39,189 nucleotides of DNA, taken from NCBI GenBank assembly GCA_964346245.1, contig CAYFUF010000014.1, forward strand, positions 1-39,189, given 5' to 3'. Within the stretch, counting starts at the first letter, position 1, and each line of letters starts with the position of its first letter. The notes below the pieces were generated by a model. It made no database searches. It saw only the letters and a list, made by a program, of their open reading frames with translations, and was not told the origin of the DNA. Made by a program: the position numbers and the translations under genes. Positions 1-7,044 of the stretch are shown here, one piece after another. The stretch is from CAYFUF01 sp964346245. GTDB taxonomy: Bacteria; Bacillota; Clostridia; Tissierellales; Peptoniphilaceae.

Positions 1-6
1 ATAAGT

Positions 7-48
7 AAACTACCGCAGCTTGGCTGAGCCAAACTGCGGTAGTTTTTT
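7..48. terminator. Bidirectional rho-independent terminator
   Basis: A 12-bp arm at 7-18 pairs with 34-45. A second inner stem (TTGGCT/AGCCAA) stacks inside it, and a run of six T ends the + strand side. It lies directly after the stop codon of the minus-strand ABC-F gene. The T-run favours termination of a + strand gene outside the window, but the A-rich opposite flank makes it usable from both sides. Confidence 0.8.
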
Positions 49-53
49 CATGT

Positions 54-1604
54 TTAAAAGAGGAGGGAGAAGTCTTCCATAGGAAGGATCTTCGTGGCGA
101 CTTCTGTGTAGAAGTCTCTTTCGTGGGAAATGAGGAAGATGCCGCCATTGTATTCCTTGAGTGCCCGAGTCAGCTCCTCTTTGGCGGCAGGGTCAAGGTG
201 GTTGGTGGGTTCATCCAGGACGAGGATGTTGGTTGGCTTGTTCATGACCTTGCAGAGGCGGACTTTGACCTTCTCTCCGCCGGATAGGACCTTGACTTGG
301 CTCTCGTATTGGTCGGTCGTGAGGCCTGCTTTGGCCAGCATTGCCCTTACCTCGTGCTGCATGAGCGAAGGAAACTCGTCCCAAAGCAGCTGGATGGCCG
401 TCTCCTTGTCGTAGCTTTCCTCTTGGCGGAAGTAGCCGATGTGGAGGTTTTGGCCGAAGGATACGCTGCCCGAGATAGGATTCTGGTAACCCAGGATGGT
501 GTTGATGAGGGTCGTTTTGCCCAGGCCGTTGGGGCCTACGATGGCAATCCGGTCTCCTCTTTCCATGCGCAGGTTCAGGGGCTTGCTGATCGGCTCATCA
601 TAGCCGACGACTAGGTCCTTCGTTTCGAAAATCAACTTGGAACCCGCCCCTGTCTGCTTAAAGTCGAACCGGGGCTTGGGCTTTTCCTTAATCAGCTCGA
701 TCTTCTCCATTTTGTCCAGTTTCTTTTGCCGGGACATGGCCATATTCCTGGTCGCCACCCTTGCCTTATTGCGGGCAACGAAGTCCTCCAAGTCGCGGAT
801 TTCCTGCTGCTGCCTCTTGTAGGCGTTCTCGTTTTGCTTGATCTTCAGGTCCCGCATCCGCTCGAATTCAGCGTAGTCGCCCACATAGCGGTTGAGTTCG
901 TTGTTTTCGATGTGGTAGATGATATTGATGACCGAGTTGAGAAAGGGGATATCGTGAGAGATGAGCAAGAAGGCATTCTCATAGTTCATCAGGTAGCGGC
1001 GGAGCCACTCGATGTGGTGCTCATCCAGGTAGTTGGTGGGCTCATCCAGCATGAGGATGTCCGGCTTTTCCAGAAGCAGCTTGCTCAAGAGAACGCGGGA
1101 CCTTTGGCCGCCAGACAAGTCCTTAAAGGGTGTGTCTAGACCTAGGGATTCCAGGTCCATGGCCTTAGCAATCTCATCGATCTTGGCATCGATGATGTAG
1201 AAGTCCCTCATCTCGATGATGCTTTGGAGCAGGCCGACTTCCTCCATCATTTTGTCCAGGTCATCGCCCTCCACTTGGGCCATCCCAACGTACAACTCAT
1301 TAATCCTTGCTTCCTTTTCAAAGAGGTCAGAAAAGGCATCTTGGAGGACTTCCCTGATGGTCACATCCTTGTCATAGGAGGCAAGTTGGTCCAAGTAGCC
1401 GACCTTCACGTATTTGGCCCACTCGATGGTCCCCTCATCGGGAATCAGTTTGCCGGTGATGATATTCATGAAGGAGGATTTCCCCTCTCCATTGGGGCCG
1501 ACTAGGCCAACGTGTTCTCCCTTGAGGAGGCGGAAGTTGACATCGTTTAGGATTTCCCTTCCTCCATAGCTGTGGTTTAGATTGGTGACGGTAAGTATGC
1601 TCAT
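54..1604 (-). CDS. ABC-F family ATPase (ribosome-associated type)
   Basis: A soluble protein of 516 aa with two ABC ATPase domains and no membrane segments, the ABC-F layout. ABC-F proteins act on the ribosome in translation or antibiotic protection, not in transport. Domain 1 has Walker A GPNGEGKSS near residue 38, signature LSGGQRSRV and Walker B LMLDEPTN. Domain 2 has Walker A GPNGLGKTT, signature LSGGEKVKV and Walker B LVLDEPTNHLD. A charged, Lys/Arg-rich linker between them matches the P-site tRNA-interaction motif region. The ATG at 1604 is chosen because GAGG precedes it at good distance; the ATG at 1619 has no clear binding site. The gene stands alone between its own promoter and a terminator. 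The subfamily is not certain; nothing specific points to a known resistance group. Confidence 0.93.
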   Translation of the reverse strand: MSILTVTNLNHSYGGREILNDVNFRLLKGEHVGLVGPNGEGKSSFMNIITGKLIPDEGTIEWAKYVKVGYLDQLASYDKDVTIREVLQDAFSDLFEKEARINELYVGMAQVEGDDLDKMMEEVGLLQSIIEMRDFYIIDAKIDEIAKAMDLESLGLDTPFKDLSGGQRSRVLLSKLLLEKPDILMLDEPTNYLDEHHIEWLRRYLMNYENAFLLISHDIPFLNSVINIIYHIENNELNRYVGDYAEFERMRDLKIKQNENAYKRQQQEIRDLEDFVARNKARVATRNMAMSRQKKLDKMEKIELIKEKPKPRFDFKQTGAGSKLIFETKDLVVGYDEPISKPLNLRMERGDRIAIVGPNGLGKTTLINTILGYQNPISGSVSFGQNLHIGYFRQEESYDKETAIQLLWDEFPSLMQHEVRAMLAKAGLTTDQYESQVKVLSGGEKVKVRLCKVMNKPTNILVLDEPTNHLDPAAKEELTRALKEYNGGIFLISHERDFYTEVATKILPMEDFSLLF

Positions 1605-1651
1605 CCGATTTTTCCTCATTTTCCGCGGGTTTAGGTTCGTTAACGGTCTTC

Positions 1652-1680
1652 ATTATAAAACATTGGGGCCTAAATTTCTA
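1652..1680 (-). promoter_or_regulatory. Putative promoter of the ABC-F gene
   Basis: On the minus strand there is a perfect TATAAT (1652-1657). Seventeen bases upstream of it lies TAGAAA (1675-1680), a weak -35 match. It lies about 50 bp before the ABC-F start codon. The -10 is convincing; the -35 is not. Confidence 0.45.
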
Positions 1681-1754
1681 TCCTCCTAGGCCCAGGCTTT
1701 TGATTCGTGTTATCACAGTAAAAATGGCTTGGATGAAAAATGGGGGACATAAAC

Positions 1755-2216
1755 ATGATTTGTAGCGTAATAGATATTGGCTCCAACACGGTGAGATTAT
1801 CCGTCTTCAAGATTGTGGAAAGAGCCCGCGTGGAGGCAGGCATCCAGATCGAGCTTATCTCGGGACACGAGGAAGCCCGCCTTGCCTTCCTTGGTGCCTC
1901 CCAGTTTTTGCCTGACCACGACCACGGCATCCTCGCTGATATCGGTGGTAGTGCCCGGGCGACCCTTCTTGTCTACAACGACTTTTACGGCACCAGCATC
2001 AACAACCGCATCATGACCACAGACAAGCTTAAGGAACTTCGGGATGCCCTGATCGACATGGACAACGAAAAGCTTTTTAAGAAAATTATCAAGATCAAAG
2101 CGGACNNNNNNNNNNNNNNNNNNNNNNNNNNNNNNNNNNNNNNNNNNNNNNNNNNNNNNNNNNNNNNNNNNNNNNNNNNNNNNNNNNNNNNNNNNNNNNN
2201 NNNNNAAGCGGACTAA
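1755..2216 (+). pseudogene. Eroded exopolyphosphatase/GppA-family gene (Ppx/GppA)
   Basis: The N-terminal motif VIDIGSNTVRL and the later ISGHEEARLAFLGA and ILADIGG are diagnostic of Ppx/GppA phosphatases, which act on polyphosphate or pppGpp. Full-length relatives have around 300 or more residues. Here the hallmark blocks are pushed together: VFKI runs directly into VEAGIQIELISG, and ILADIGG lacks the usual GGGSTE continuation. Several internal segments are therefore missing without frameshift. The reading frame enters a 100-N gap at 2106. If the duplicated word on both sides of the gap is merged, the frame stops at once with TAA (2214-2216), leaving about 117 aa. ATG 1755 is preferred over 1740 because GGGGGA lies just before it. 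Probably non-functional. Confidence 0.7.
2106..2205. other. Assembly gap (100 N), probably an unmerged contig overlap
   Basis: Exactly 100 N, the conventional placeholder for a gap of unknown size. The 8-base word AAGCGGAC ends the left contig (2098-2105) and begins the right one (2206-2213), as expected if the two contigs overlap and were not joined. Confidence 0.85.
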
Positions 2217-2248
2217 AGACTTGAATGAAGAGCTTCCTAGAGGATTTC

Positions 2249-2278
2249 TTGCAATAAAAGGCTCATTTGTTATATAAT
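2249..2278 (+). promoter_or_regulatory. Promoter of tRNA-Gln
   Basis: TTGCAA (2249-2254) and a perfect TATAAT (2273-2278) are separated by 18 bp. The tRNA begins 15 bp after the -10, as expected for a short-leader stable RNA promoter. Confidence 0.75.
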
Positions 2279-2292
2279 ACCTTTTGCACTAA

Positions 2293-2363
2293 TGCCGATT
2301 GGTGTAATGGTAGCACAGATGACTCTGACTCATCTAGTAGAGGTTCGAGCCCTTTATCGGCAG
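2293..2363 (+). tRNA. tRNA-Gln (anticodon CUG)
   Basis: A cloverleaf can be drawn. The 7-bp acceptor stem is TGCCGAT/ATCGGCA. The D arm contains GGTGTAATGGTAGC. The 5-bp anticodon stem GATGA/TCATC encloses the loop CTCTGAC, giving anticodon CTG. The T arm carries loop TTCGAGC with one G-U pair. It begins with U, as tRNA-Gln does in many bacteria. CCA is not encoded. It reads the CAG codon. A promoter precedes it and a strong terminator follows three bases later, so it is a single-gene unit. Confidence 0.92.
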
Positions 2364-2365
2364 TA

Positions 2366-2407
2366 GCGGGGAAGGTTCAGATGAAATCTGAACCTTCCCC
2401 GCTTTTC
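2366..2407 (+). terminator. Rho-independent terminator after tRNA-Gln
   Basis: An uninterrupted inverted repeat with a stem of about 16 bp (GCGGGGAAGG... pairing with ...CCTTCCCCGC) and a very short loop, followed by TTTTC. It also sits just beyond the end of the convergent citC gene. Confidence 0.9.
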
Positions 2408-2425
2408 TTATGACTTATTCCCTTA

Positions 2426-3466
2426 CTAGGTGGTTTTCACATACTTATCCAGGCGGTCCTTGACCTGATCAAAGTCCCTGCTCGCAAAGAAGGCCGCGGT
2501 GGTTTCTGGAACCAATTGGCTCGCCTCATCGATCTTGCCCTCGCTTAGGAGCTTGCGGACCTCTGTAGCGGATATGGCCCGGCCATCCGCCTCCTTTCGT
2601 TCAATGACGTGCAAAGCAGGCAGACCTGGCTTAGGCTCTCTTTGGAAGACCTTCATCATTGCAAGATTATAGATCTCCGTGGTGGGGCTAAAAGGTTCCT
2701 GACCCACAAAGCGGTCCGTAATCCCCAAGGCCTCAGCGATATGGTACTTGAAGATTTTGGCATCCAAAGTCGCCTGCACTTCTGCGACATTGCTTTCCTC
2801 CTTCAGGAAGTAAGCGGGAAAAGTTGCCGAGGAGACAATGTAGGAATCGGTGTCGTGGATGTGGACGTTGGGCAGGTGGGCAGTGCCGTTTGCCACTAAC
2901 TTTTTGCGGATCTCCTGGGGGAAGGCGGAAGCTTCCTCGCTGACCACGAAGAGGTGGAGGACATCCACCGCTTTAGCCGCTTCTTCCACTAAGTAAAGAT
3001 GGCCATGCGTGAAGGGATTAGCATTCAACACGATTGCCCCTATCCTATCTGCGTCAATAAAGCTCTCTTTCAGCCCATCGATATAGGCGGTAAATCCCTT
3101 GGTTGCCTTCTCCATAAAGACTAATTCGTTTTCCACGTCCTCGATTACCTTAAAGCCGATCGCTGAAAACCCATTCGCCGTATCAGGCTTGGTGTAAACG
3201 TAGACCTTCTCATAATCTTTGCTATAGATTTCGTTCAATATGCCCGTCAAAAGCTCATTAAAGACCGCGCCGCCGTGAAAGTCATCAGCGATGGCAACGC
3301 ACTTAATAATATTCTTGTAGTAGGAAGCGGTGGCAACCATGCGGTCTCCTTCAAAAAGGCCATAAGTCGCATCCACATTCTTTTCCGTCCGTATATTTTG
3401 ACTATGCAGTAAATCCGTCCACTTCCTCATGTCGGATTGAATTCGATAGGGATATATTTTTCTCAC
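2426..3466 (-). CDS. citC: [Citrate (pro-3S)-lyase] ligase CitC
   Basis: CitC acetylates the SH group of the citrate-lyase acyl carrier protein, using acetate and ATP, to activate the lyase. The protein of about 346 aa has an N-terminal GNAT-like region (roughly 1-120, with VATASYYKN). A C-terminal nucleotidyltransferase domain follows, carrying the NPFTHGH active-site motif near residue 150 and a late ISATEVRKLL segment. I place the start at the GTG at 3466. It has GGAGG five bases upstream and overlaps the citG stop as GTGA, a usual sign of translational coupling. The ATG at 3478 lacks a binding site. The gene is second in a citG-citC operon divergent from the rest of the locus. Confidence 0.93.
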   Translation of the reverse strand: MRKIYPYRIQSDMRKWTDLLHSQNIRTEKNVDATYGLFEGDRMVATASYYKNIIKCVAIADDFHGGAVFNELLTGILNEIYSKDYEKVYVYTKPDTANGFSAIGFKVIEDVENELVFMEKATKGFTAYIDGLKESFIDADRIGAIVLNANPFTHGHLYLVEEAAKAVDVLHLFVVSEEASAFPQEIRKKLVANGTAHLPNVHIHDTDSYIVSSATFPAYFLKEESNVAEVQATLDAKIFKYHIAEALGITDRFVGQEPFSPTTEIYNLAMMKVFQREPKPGLPALHVIERKEADGRAISATEVRKLLSEGKIDEASQLVPETTAAFFASRDFDQVKDRLDKYVKTT

Positions 3467-4311
3467 GTCGTCCTCCATAATATCTGCAGGGTGCGCAGGG
3501 TGGTAAAGAGATCGGCGATACCCCCGCTGGCAATGTAATGGTCTCGGTAATAGGCATCCAAGGCTTCCGCCCTCTCTTCAACAGCAGCCTGGTCCTTCTT
3601 TTCATATAGAAGAACAATCTCCTTAGCCTCCTCTTGGAGCTTGCGCAAGCTGGTGATGTTAGACCGCTTTATTGTCGTCGTATCATCGAAGCGCTCGATT
3701 AAGAGCAGGCTGAGATAGTCATCCTCATCCACTTGGGCAAATCCTCTGTTATCTGCCCTAAAGGCATCAAACTGTCGCCACACCTGGAAGAGCTGGTGGT
3801 AACCCTCCAGAGGGTGCTGGCGGATGTCTTTTATGCCAACTTGAGCATACTGAACACTGTGGAAATCTTCCATCTTCTGGTAGTCATCCAATAGTGGCTG
3901 GCTGAAGTCCTTAACGAAGGATGATATCTCATCCTTTTTTACGCCATGCAGGAAAGCATAGATGATAAAGAGCTGGAGGAAAATAAGGCCCTTATGGGTA
4001 TTGACCCCCTCTGTTGCCTCAAACATCTTCTTTTCCACATAGCAACCAGCCTGCCTCAGGTCGTGGAAATCCTCAATCTCTGCCCAAGGAATCTCGAAGA
4101 AGGAATCGGTAATCGCATGGATGGACATCAAAAAAGTATGGTGGTCCATATCATCATGGGAGCCAGTGGTATCGAAAGAGACGCAGCCGTATCCACGCTT
4201 GCGGCTCAACTCATCCACCACCGCTTGGATAAGGGCGTCGTTATATTTAATGATCATCGGACGGTAGGGATTGTCCTTGGCTCCAGGGATAAACCTATTC
4301 TCAACTTGCAA
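3463..4311 (-). CDS. citG: Triphosphoribosyl-dephospho-CoA synthase CitG (atypical N-terminal motif)
   Basis: CitG joins ATP to dephospho-CoA to make the precursor of the citrate-lyase prosthetic group. The blocks TGSHDDMDHHTFLMSIHAI and TEGVNTHKGLIF are family hallmarks. However, the conserved TPKPGLVD stretch normally just before GSHxDMD is replaced by KRGYGCVS, so activity is uncertain. The start is unclear. An ATG at 4368 has no binding site, while the TTG at 4311 (residue 20 of the longer frame) has GGAGG five bases before it and gives a more usual length of 282 aa. The gene leads the minus-strand citG-citC operon and overlaps citC by 4 bp. A GntR-type operator lies upstream of it. Confidence 0.8.
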   Translation of the reverse strand: MQVENRFIPGAKDNPYRPMIIKYNDALIQAVVDELSRKRGYGCVSFDTTGSHDDMDHHTFLMSIHAITDSFFEIPWAEIEDFHDLRQAGCYVEKKMFEATEGVNTHKGLIFLQLFIIYAFLHGVKKDEISSFVKDFSQPLLDDYQKMEDFHSVQYAQVGIKDIRQHPLEGYHQLFQVWRQFDAFRADNRGFAQVDEDDYLSLLLIERFDDTTTIKRSNITSLRKLQEEAKEIVLLYEKKDQAAVEERAEALDAYYRDHYIASGGIADLFTTLRTLQILWRTT

Positions 4312-4378
4312 AATTTCCTCCAATCGGTCGCAATCTATCTCCAGTGTAAGGGATAAGCAAAAAAACATTGTTTTATTT

Positions 4379-4388
4379 TTGTATACAA
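4379..4388. promoter_or_regulatory. GntR/FadR-type operator
   Basis: The perfect 10-bp palindrome TTGTATACAA fits the FadR-subfamily operator pattern (TnGTnnnACnA). It lies just upstream of citG in the divergent citG/citX region. The GntR/FCD regulator encoded after citF is the natural candidate ligand. A near match, TTGTATAAAG, is at 4606-4615. Confidence 0.6.
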
Positions 4389-4477
4389 CAGGGAATAGAA
4401 CAAGGTAATGGAAAACGTTTCTTTATTGTTTTATTCTACAAGTAGCTGAGCTTTTTTTCAACCAAAGTAGCTTAAGT

Positions 4478-4537
4478 CTACTATGATTATAAGTGCGAGA
4501 GAAGCTGATCTCTTCAGGCAGGCACTTATCATAGTAG
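4478..4537. promoter_or_regulatory. Long imperfect hairpin in the citG/citX intergenic region
   Basis: CTACTATGAT + TAT + AAGTGC (4478-4496) pairs with GCACTTATCATAGTAG (4522-4537). This gives 16 bp of stem with a 3-base bulge and a 25-base apical part that itself contains GAGA/TCTC. There is no T-run on either side, so it is not a plain terminator. It could be an RNA leader structure or a protein-binding site. Confidence 0.55.
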
Positions 4538-4578
4538 AAATCTTCGCCAATCAACTGAACCAAGCGGCTTCTTTACGG

Positions 4579-4584
4579 TATAAT
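4579..4584 (+). promoter_or_regulatory. Putative -10 element of citX-pckA
   Basis: A perfect TATAAT, 122 bp before citX, without a recognisable -35. The operator-like TTGTATAAAG (4606-4615) and a cre-like site lie just downstream, where bound repressor would block elongation. Confidence 0.4.
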
Positions 4585-4638
4585 TAACTAAAGATTGTTT
4601 TCCTTTTGTATAAAGTTCATGAATTGAAGGGGCACAAT

Positions 4639-4652
4639 TGCAAACGTTTCTA
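4639..4652. promoter_or_regulatory. cre-like site (CcpA) upstream of citX
   Basis: TGCAAACGTTTCTA matches the catabolite-responsive element consensus with about three differences and contains the central palindrome AAACGTTT. Further AAACGTTT words occur at the other end of this intergenic region (near 4415) and just before citD (near 7830). Catabolite repression of citrate genes through CcpA is known in enterococci; its presence here is inferred. Confidence 0.4.
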
Positions 4653-4705
4653 GGCTGGGGTATTCTACAGTGTAGGAAGTTTTACGTGAAAGATGAGGGA
4701 GAAGT

Positions 4706-5278
4706 ATGGAACTTACATATTTAGCTAGGGGCAGCACGCCTGGGCTGGGCGAGGTGCTATCCGATAGAGAAAAACGGGTGCAGCTCATCGAAGACATGAA
4801 AGCGGATGCGCCAGAGGCGACAGTCCTTTGCTTTAAATTGAATATACCTGGACCGGTCAAGAGCAATCCGGTAATAGAGAAGGTCTTTGTGCATGGCCAA
4901 AATGAAATCGACAAGGCTTTAGAAGATAAGGGAGCTACGGTCTTTTACTACCAGGAAATCTACAAGAGGACGGGCCCGGAACTCTATGTGTCCTGTGAAT
5001 GGCCGGCGCGAGAGCTGAAAGAGAAGATGGTGGCGCTGGAGGAAGAGTCTCCATTAGGCCGACTCTATGATATCGATGTGGAGGATGCTAGTGGGGCAAT
5101 CAGCCGCTCTAGCATCGGTAAAGAGGAGAGACAGTGCTTTATCTGTGATCAACCAGCTAAGGTATGCGGCAGGTCTAGGGCCCACAGTGTCGAGGAGATG
5201 CTTGTTTGGGTGGAAGATCTTTTGGAAGAGAATAAGGACGCTTGGCAGGACCTAGAGAAGAAAGTCTACGAGGACTAG
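4706..5278 (+). CDS. citX: Citrate lyase holo-[acyl-carrier protein] synthase CitX
   Basis: CitX transfers the phosphoribosyl-dephospho-CoA group from the CitG product to a serine of CitD. The 190-aa length is normal for the family. The motif LNIPGPVK near residue 47, GRLYDIDV in the middle and the Cys-containing CFICDQPAKVCGRSRAHS block near the C-terminus are family hallmarks. The ATG is preceded by GAGGGAG. It is first in a + strand unit with pckA, 18 bp downstream, and diverges from citG-citC. Confidence 0.95.
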   Translation: MELTYLARGSTPGLGEVLSDREKRVQLIEDMKADAPEATVLCFKLNIPGPVKSNPVIEKVFVHGQNEIDKALEDKGATVFYYQEIYKRTGPELYVSCEWPARELKEKMVALEEESPLGRLYDIDVEDASGAISRSSIGKEERQCFICDQPAKVCGRSRAHSVEEMLVWVEDLLEENKDAWQDLEKKVYED

Positions 5279-5296
5279 TAGAGGAGGAAGAAAAAG

Positions 5297-6937
5297 ATGG
5301 CATCAAAGAGTAAGTTTGCTAGAGAGCAGATCTCAGCGAGTAATCCGATGTTTTCTCGTTTGCGTACGATTGTGGAGACGAGTTTTTATGGAAGTAATGT
5401 CGTTAAGGTAGAGAGCTTAGCAGAGGCCTATGAGTTGGCTAAACATTCGCCAGGGACCTTGGTGACGGATATGCCAGTGGAGAATCCTGAACAGATGGGC
5501 CTTCCCCAAGATGCCAAGGTGCTCTTGTTTAACGACGGGTCGGTAACCGGCAGGGCTGCGGCAGCTAGGCGGATTATTGGCAATGAAGGCGTAAACCCAG
5601 AGATCTTGGACAAGAAGGTAATGGATGCAGTCTACGACCTACGCTGGAAGAAGCTTTACCATGCGGAGGCAATCGTGGGCTTAGATGAAGACTTCATGGT
5701 GAAAGCCCACCTGTTAATTCCCGAAGGAGAAGAAAACATCCTTTACAACTGGATGCTCAACTTCCAACCGCTGACGGACGAGTATCAGAAGAGATATGAT
5801 AAGTCCAAGGCGTATGAGGAGGGCGATATCTTCGTCGTCTCCAACCCCCAATGGGCGGATGCCGACCATCCACTCGGTTTGACCTACTTTGATCCCGAGC
5901 ATTCTTGTGCTGCCTTCTTAGGCATGAGATATTTCGGCGAGCACAAGAAGGGCACCTTGACCTTAGCTTGGTCGATTGCTAACCGCAATGGCTTTGCCAG
6001 TTGCCATGGCGGCTTGAAGGAGATGTCTAAAGAGGGTATGAAACCCTACACGCTGGCTGTCTTCGGCCTTTCTGGATCGGGAAAATCTACGATTACCCAC
6101 GCCACCCATGACGACAAGTATGATATCAAGATTTTGCATGACGATGCCTTTATCATTAATACAGATAAGCGCTACTCCATTGCTTTGGAGCCTACCTATT
6201 TCGATAAGACCCAGGATTACCCTGCCGTATCACCAGATAACCGCTACCTGCTGACGGTGCAAAACTGTGGAGCTACTAGGGATGAAAACGGCAAGCTGAT
6301 TATTGTCAGCGAGGATATTCGAAACGGTAATGGTAGAGCAATCAAGGCAAAGTTGTGGTCACCTAACCGGGTCGATCGGGTGGACAGCCAAGTGAATGCA
6401 ATCTGCTGGATCATGAAAGATCCGGTCCTGCCACCGTTGACGAGAATCCAAGACCCAACCTTGGCCTCTTTGATGGGGGCAACCTTGTCCACCAAGCGGA
6501 CGACGGCTGAGCGCTTAGCGGATGGTATCGATCCGAATGCGCTTGTGATTGAGCCTTATGCGAATCCTTTCCGGACATGGCCCTTAGCAGAGGACTTCGA
6601 GAAGTTCCGAGCCCTTTTCCAAGATGGGGTCGACTGCTACATCCTCAATACGGGACACTTCTTGGAGAAGAAGGTCGACAAGGAAACGACGCTGACCGCC
6701 GTGGAAAATATTGCGGAAGGAAAGGGTACCTGGAAGGACATGCCTGGCGTGCCCGGTCTTCAATATATGGAATTTGAGGGCTACGACCTGCCTGAGGAGA
6801 AGGCGCAGTACTTGCAAGCCTTCATGGGGTCAATGAAGCGCCGCCAAGGTTTCTTGAAGGAACTCGGCGATGTCAACTGCCTGCCTGATGAGGCTTATCA
6901 AGCCTTGGATGAGTGGATTGGACAAATCGAATACTAG
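5297..6937 (+). CDS. pckA: Phosphoenolpyruvate carboxykinase (ATP)
   Basis: A protein of 546 aa that interconverts oxaloacetate + ATP and PEP + ADP + CO2. The P-loop GLSGSGKST is near residue 259, followed by LHDDAFIIN, which carries the metal-binding and kinase-2 acids. The segment WSIANRNGFASCHGG also fits the PEPCK fold. GAGGAGG lies about 10 bp before the ATG. It sits between citX and citDEF, where other lactic acid bacteria carry oxaloacetate decarboxylase or malic enzyme. It probably handles the oxaloacetate released by citrate lyase, or works in the carboxylating direction towards succinate; the direction cannot be read from sequence. A hairpin terminator follows 30 bp after the stop. 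Confidence 0.93.
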   Translation: MASKSKFAREQISASNPMFSRLRTIVETSFYGSNVVKVESLAEAYELAKHSPGTLVTDMPVENPEQMGLPQDAKVLLFNDGSVTGRAAAARRIIGNEGVNPEILDKKVMDAVYDLRWKKLYHAEAIVGLDEDFMVKAHLLIPEGEENILYNWMLNFQPLTDEYQKRYDKSKAYEEGDIFVVSNPQWADADHPLGLTYFDPEHSCAAFLGMRYFGEHKKGTLTLAWSIANRNGFASCHGGLKEMSKEGMKPYTLAVFGLSGSGKSTITHATHDDKYDIKILHDDAFIINTDKRYSIALEPTYFDKTQDYPAVSPDNRYLLTVQNCGATRDENGKLIIVSEDIRNGNGRAIKAKLWSPNRVDRVDSQVNAICWIMKDPVLPPLTRIQDPTLASLMGATLSTKRTTAERLADGIDPNALVIEPYANPFRTWPLAEDFEKFRALFQDGVDCYILNTGHFLEKKVDKETTLTAVENIAEGKGTWKDMPGVPGLQYMEFEGYDLPEEKAQYLQAFMGSMKRRQGFLKELGDVNCLPDEAYQALDEWIGQIEY

Positions 6938-6966
6938 TTCTTGCAGGTATTATCGATGATAAGGAC

Positions 6967-7004
6967 AAGGCAAACCCTCTTTTTGAAAGAGGGTTTGCCT
7001 TTAT
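6967..7004 (+). terminator. Rho-independent terminator after pckA
   Basis: A perfect 15-bp stem, AAGGCAAACCCTCTT (6967-6981) with AAGAGGGTTTGCCTT (6987-7001), and a 5-base loop. The T-tail is short (TTAT). It separates citX-pckA from the downstream genes. Confidence 0.75.
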
Positions 7005-7044
7005 CCGTGGTAAAGTAAGTGTTTTTACTTGTACATGTGAAGGG

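Noticed and set aside
6913..7044. ATG start of the AbrB-like frame inside pckA
   Set aside because: The frame would begin in the pckA 3' end and cross its terminator hairpin; residues up to about 44 have no AbrB similarity.
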